NCBI RefSeq assembly: GCF_035013185.1
Contig: NZ_JAYGJO010000022.1
Span: 35,224 to 99,223, forward strand
Source of the DNA: Acerihabitans sp035013185
GTDB taxonomy: Bacteria; Pseudomonadota; Gammaproteobacteria; Enterobacterales; Enterobacteriaceae
Direction: 5' to 3'
DNA: 64,000 nt
Part shown: in pieces, positions 61,230-64,000 of the stretch
Layout of the letters: the number at the start of each line of letters is the position of its first letter
How positions within the stretch are numbered: the first letter of the stretch is position 1
Program-made: the position numbers and the translations under genes
Notes under the pieces: model-generated
What the model was told of the DNA's origin: nothing
The model's input: only the letters and a program-made list of their open reading frames with translations
The model's database searches: none

Positions 61230-63731
61230 ATGATTAATTTAAAATATTACATGGCAGTTGTTAGTTTAACAACTTTATTAGTGGGTTGTTTTTCCACCGA
61301 GAAGAAAAAAGAATTAAAAAAAACCAGAGGGAACAATATTACTGATGAAAGTAATATAACATCAACACGGCGCAGTAAAACTTCGCTGCGAGTCCCTACT
61401 GAAAATAAGATAAATGATCATGATAATGACAGATCGGCTGGTGTAGTTTATGGATCTGATGGGGTGGTGAGCCCCAAACGGGAACATATCGGCAGTCATC
61501 GCGTTGGTAGCTCGTATATTGATTTTCCACTGTTAGGCAAAGGGTTTTCTGGCACCTCTTTTGATATCATAGTCCCGTTAAAAAACACCGACCAACAACT
61601 CATATTCAGTCAATTGGGTTTAAGGAAACAAGATAAGGAGAATATTGTCAATCTCGGTTTCGGACAGCGGTTTTCTTTTGACCGTTGGATGTTGGGTTAC
61701 AATACCTTTCTAGATGCGCAACTCACAGGCAATCAGCATCGCCGGGGAGGGATCGGGTTAGAACTGTGGCGTGATAATGTAAAATTCTCAACTAACGGCT
61801 ATTACCGATTATCGGAATGGAAAACATCCTCATTATTAAAAGACAGTCGTGAACGTGTCGCCAATGGCTTTGATATTATCGCTGAAGGTTATTTTCCGGG
61901 TTACGCCCAACTGGGGGCGAAGTTTAAATATGAACAATGGTTTGGTCATGAAGTGGCGACCTCAAGCCGTCAAGAACGCCATAAAAATCCTTCGGCATTA
62001 ACTCTGGGGTTATCCTACACCCCAGTGCCCTTAGTCACCCTAGGTATGGATCATTCTCGGTGGAATCATGGCAAGCATGAGAGCAAGATCAATCTTGGCA
62101 TCAACTACCGCTTTAACGTGCCGTTAGCACAACAGCTCAATCCGCAATATATCCCGTTGACCAGATCGCTGTCAGGAAGCCGTACAGATAGGGTGCAACG
62201 TAATAATAATATTGTGTTTGAATACCAGGCGCAGAAACCGGCGATGGGAAAGATAACACTTCAGTTGCCAACAGAATTGAGGGGCCATAGTGGTGAGCAG
62301 CAAAATGTTAATGTTACTGTCACTAGCAAGTACGAACTTGACCGTATAGTTTGGGATAGTGGTTCACTGGCCGCCGGTGGAGGCAGTGTTACCCGTTTTA
62401 CTAACCGATCGGCTCAGGTTACATTCCCGCCATTTAATCCTCTGGGTGATAATGAATATCGTATCTCGGCGGTGGCCTTCGATAAGCAGGGCGCTAGCTC
62501 CAATCGTGCAGAAACCATTATTGTCACCGAACCTTATATTTATGAGCAAGCGGTACTTTCTGGAGAAAGAATCCCACCGGAGGATGACCAAACTGGTCCT
62601 GAGAATGACGATGAAAACAAACAAAATCCATCGTTGGAAAACGTTCCGCCTCAACAACCCAAGTATACATCTAAGCCCAGTAACAATAAGCCTCCAACTT
62701 TTGAAGAACAAATAAAGAAAAGAGCTGAGGAAATGCGGCTTCGCTTAGAGGCTAAAAATGCTAAAAATGCTGAAAATGCTGAAAATGCTGAAAATGCTGA
62801 AAATGCTGAAAATGCTGAAAATAATAATTCAGATAACGAGGACACCTCGGATCAATACGATACAATTCATTCAGATTCATTTGAATCTGATGCTGATGCT
62901 GATGCTGATGCTGATGCTGATGCTGATCAGTGTGATCCCACAAGCGAAGAACTTGCGAAAATGCTGAAGGATCTATTAAATTCATCAGAACATCTGAGGC
63001 AAGAGAACGTGATAACTTCAGACAACGAGGACGTATCGGATCAACACGAAATAATTCCTTCGGATTCATTTGAGTCTACGTCTGAACCCGAACAGCAATA
63101 TACACGGGGAAATAACGATCAAATTCCCACTACACCAAATTCTGATTCGACGGAATCACCGAACCGTACGCAATCAGCTTCAACAATAGAAATTGATCCA
63201 AGAAAATATTTTAGATATACCTATAAGTCAAGTTGTTTATCTTTAAAGAAAGATAAATATAATGCAGAAACTAGAAAAGAAAAACTTACTGAGATAGAGA
63301 AGCTTATCAAGAATGATTCGAGTGATCTAAATATCATATATGGTGAAATTAAGATCATAGCTGAGAATAACAAAAATATAGCAGACTCTGCTGCTATTGC
63401 GGCAGAGTTTGCATACAAACAAGCCACTGAACAGAAACCTAGCCACGATAACATTCCATTAATAAAAGATTTTTATGAACAAACCCTTAAATTCGCTGAT
63501 TTAGCTACTGCCTCATACCAACAGGCTATATTGAATATTGAAGAAGGTAATGTCAACTCAGCTTACGATGCGGCAGTTAAAACTAATGACAATACGACTA
63601 ACGCTTATAATACAGCAAATAATACCTTCTCATATTTAAATAATAAAAGCATAACACAACCAACAAATGATGAGTTCAGAAATATAAAAAAGGCTAATCT
63701 GGGTAAAAGTAGTAGTGAAAGTGGTAGTTAA
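61230..63731 (+). CDS. Lipoprotein-type inverse autotransporter (YchO/invasin-like) with repeat-rich passenger
   Basis: 833 residues. A lipoprotein signal ends in lipobox LVGC with Cys20. Residues about 88-300 form the inverse-autotransporter beta-barrel (VGSSYIDFPLLGKGFSGTSF, GQRFSFDRWMLGYNTFLD, GGIGLELWRDNVKFSTNGYY, NPSALTLGLSYTPVPLVTLG, INLGINYRFNVPL), followed by the periplasmic-side junction TRSLSGSRTDRVQRNN and one Ig-like domain (330-435, ending VTEPYI). Close in plan to E. coli YchO and to invasin/intimin. The exposed part (440-833) then lacks further Ig repeats: it is acidic and disordered, has NAE and DA repeats, a duplicated SDNED module and a helical C-terminus (660-800). Probably host-facing; function unknown. 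Only the barrel class is certain. Confidence 0.85.
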   Translation: MINLKYYMAVVSLTTLLVGCFSTEKKKELKKTRGNNITDESNITSTRRSKTSLRVPTENKINDHDNDRSAGVVYGSDGVVSPKREHIGSHRVGSSYIDFPLLGKGFSGTSFDIIVPLKNTDQQLIFSQLGLRKQDKENIVNLGFGQRFSFDRWMLGYNTFLDAQLTGNQHRRGGIGLELWRDNVKFSTNGYYRLSEWKTSSLLKDSRERVANGFDIIAEGYFPGYAQLGAKFKYEQWFGHEVATSSRQERHKNPSALTLGLSYTPVPLVTLGMDHSRWNHGKHESKINLGINYRFNVPLAQQLNPQYIPLTRSLSGSRTDRVQRNNNIVFEYQAQKPAMGKITLQLPTELRGHSGEQQNVNVTVTSKYELDRIVWDSGSLAAGGGSVTRFTNRSAQVTFPPFNPLGDNEYRISAVAFDKQGASSNRAETIIVTEPYIYEQAVLSGERIPPEDDQTGPENDDENKQNPSLENVPPQQPKYTSKPSNNKPPTFEEQIKKRAEEMRLRLEAKNAKNAENAENAENAENAENAENNNSDNEDTSDQYDTIHSDSFESDADADADADADADQCDPTSEELAKMLKDLLNSSEHLRQENVITSDNEDVSDQHEIIPSDSFESTSEPEQQYTRGNNDQIPTTPNSDSTESPNRTQSASTIEIDPRKYFRYTYKSSCLSLKKDKYNAETRKEKLTEIEKLIKNDSSDLNIIYGEIKIIAENNKNIADSAAIAAEFAYKQATEQKPSHDNIPLIKDFYEQTLKFADLATASYQQAILNIEEGNVNSAYDAAVKTNDNTTNAYNTANNTFSYLNNKSITQPTNDEFRNIKKANLGKSSSESGS
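62751..62822 (+). repeat. 9-bp tandem repeat coding for AKN/AEN
   Basis: Eight in-frame units: two GCTAAAAAT and six GCTGAAAAT. They encode (AKN)2(AEN)6. Slipped-strand changes would alter length but keep the frame. Confidence 0.9.
62829..63077 (+). repeat. Duplicated 60-bp module in the passenger
   Basis: Positions 62829-62888 and 63018-63077 are diverged copies; they encode SDNED-TSDQ...HSDSFES and SDNED-VSDQ...PSDSFES. Between them lie about six GATGCT units (62889-62930) giving a run of Asp-Ala. Confidence 0.85.
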
Positions 63732-63785
63732 CGTAACAGTATCAACATCAGTGATAAAGGCGGTAATTCATCAGAACAGTTGTCC

Positions 63786-63808
63786 ACGCCACCCAGCGTG
63801 GTCTTTCT
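63786..63808 (+). terminator. Terminator after the inverse autotransporter gene
   Basis: CCACGC-CACCCA-GCGTGG followed by TCTTTCTTTT. Confidence 0.6.
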
Positions 63809-63840
63809 TTTAAGGTTCCAACACCAAAAGAGGAGGCACC

Positions 63841-64000
63841 ATGTTAAGAGGGGGATACACTAATGCCGTGTTGCGGGAATATATCCAGTCTAAGCAGCAT
63901 TTCAATGTCACGGTCGTCAGACCATCCATTTTGAAACGCAGTCGGTCTAGTGTTCTCCCATGCCCGGCTGGCGCGTGCGCTGGAGGGTAGCCGGTCTAGT
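63841..64000 (+). pseudogene. IS5-family transposase fragment
   Basis: From ATG 63841 (AGAGGAGG ahead) the frame reads RGGYTNAVLREYIQSKQHFN, VTVVRPS, then SVLP, to a stop at 63990. This resembles the end of IS5-type transposases: DGGYT...VTVV(R/K)RS...FVLPRRWVVERT. The bases after VLP continue the pattern in a different frame (GWRVRWRVAGL), so the copy is frameshifted and its N-terminal two thirds are missing. It runs to the window edge. Confidence 0.5.

Noticed and set aside
1..64000. CRISPR arrays, tRNA and rRNA genes
   Set aside because: Looked for by eye on both strands; no regular spacer arrays and no cloverleaf or rRNA sequence was recognised, though a covariance search was not possible.

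Overview
The window looks like chromosome of a gamma-proteobacterium of the order Enterobacterales. The clearest sign is gene order. polA, spf (Spot 42), engB, csrC, yihI, hemN, yshB, glnG, glnL, glnA, typA and then yihX, yihY, dtd and yiiD follow the Escherichia coli arrangement, as do gmk, rpoZ, spoT, recG, xanP and yicH. Protein lengths match the E. coli ones almost exactly (Gmk 207, RpoZ 91, GlnL 349, HemN 457, DsbA 208, YihD 89). The accessory content (an ankyrin-repeat protein, an invasin-like outer-membrane protein, insertion-sequence relics, duplicated toxin-antitoxin DNA, and missing genes such as trmH, gltS, yihF and yihG) suggests a host-associated lineage, perhaps near Sodalis or related soft-rot and insect-associated genera. 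That placement is inference.

Layout. 1-1240: the start of an AbiEi antitoxin gene with two strong operator palindromes, then a broken IS630-family transposase. 1243-5770: a DUF1203 protein with an EamA permease, a divergent MFS exporter and LysR pair, and a cysteine hydrolase. 6464-10135: an AlkX/YcaQ-like DNA glycosylase gene and a hipBA module lying between two 147-bp direct repeats, followed by a decayed second hipB start. 10420-14223: a GPH sugar symporter with a cytoplasmic GH3 glycosidase. 14480-15271: an AT-rich ankyrin-repeat gene. 15521-19865: idnD-idnO-idnT-idnR for L-idonate and 5-ketogluconate use. 20123-26026: regulators (Lrp/AsnC, LysR, MarR), a DHA2 exporter, ElaA, DUF2000 and DUF523.

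26596-38557 is core genome: gmk-rpoZ-spoT, recG, xanP, yicH, then fabY-dtd-yihY-yihX. In E. coli yicH and yiiD/fabY are far apart, so a rearrangement joint lies at 35619-35686. 38824-43852 is a complete deoxyribose locus (deoX, deoP, deoK, and divergent deoC, deoQ). It sits between yihX and typA, where E. coli K-12 carries its sulfoquinovose genes. 43929-60574 is again core: typA, the nitrogen regulon glnA-glnL-glnG with its sigma-54 promoter and NtrC sites, hemN, yihI, the small RNAs CsrC and Spot 42, engB, polA, dsbA, srkA, yihD, mobA and mobB. From 60575 the sequence turns accessory: a non-coding stretch, a lipoprotein-type inverse autotransporter with an unusual repeat-rich passenger, and an IS5-type transposase fragment at the right edge.

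How the genes work together: the idn and deo loci and the GPH-GH3 pair are self-contained carbon-scavenging modules with local regulators or candidate CRP sites. glnA-glnL-glnG is the nitrogen-assimilation circuit. gmk-rpoZ-spoT links guanine nucleotides, RNA polymerase and ppGpp. The AbiE, HipBA, ankyrin and inverse-autotransporter genes are the elements most likely tied to mobile DNA or to a host.
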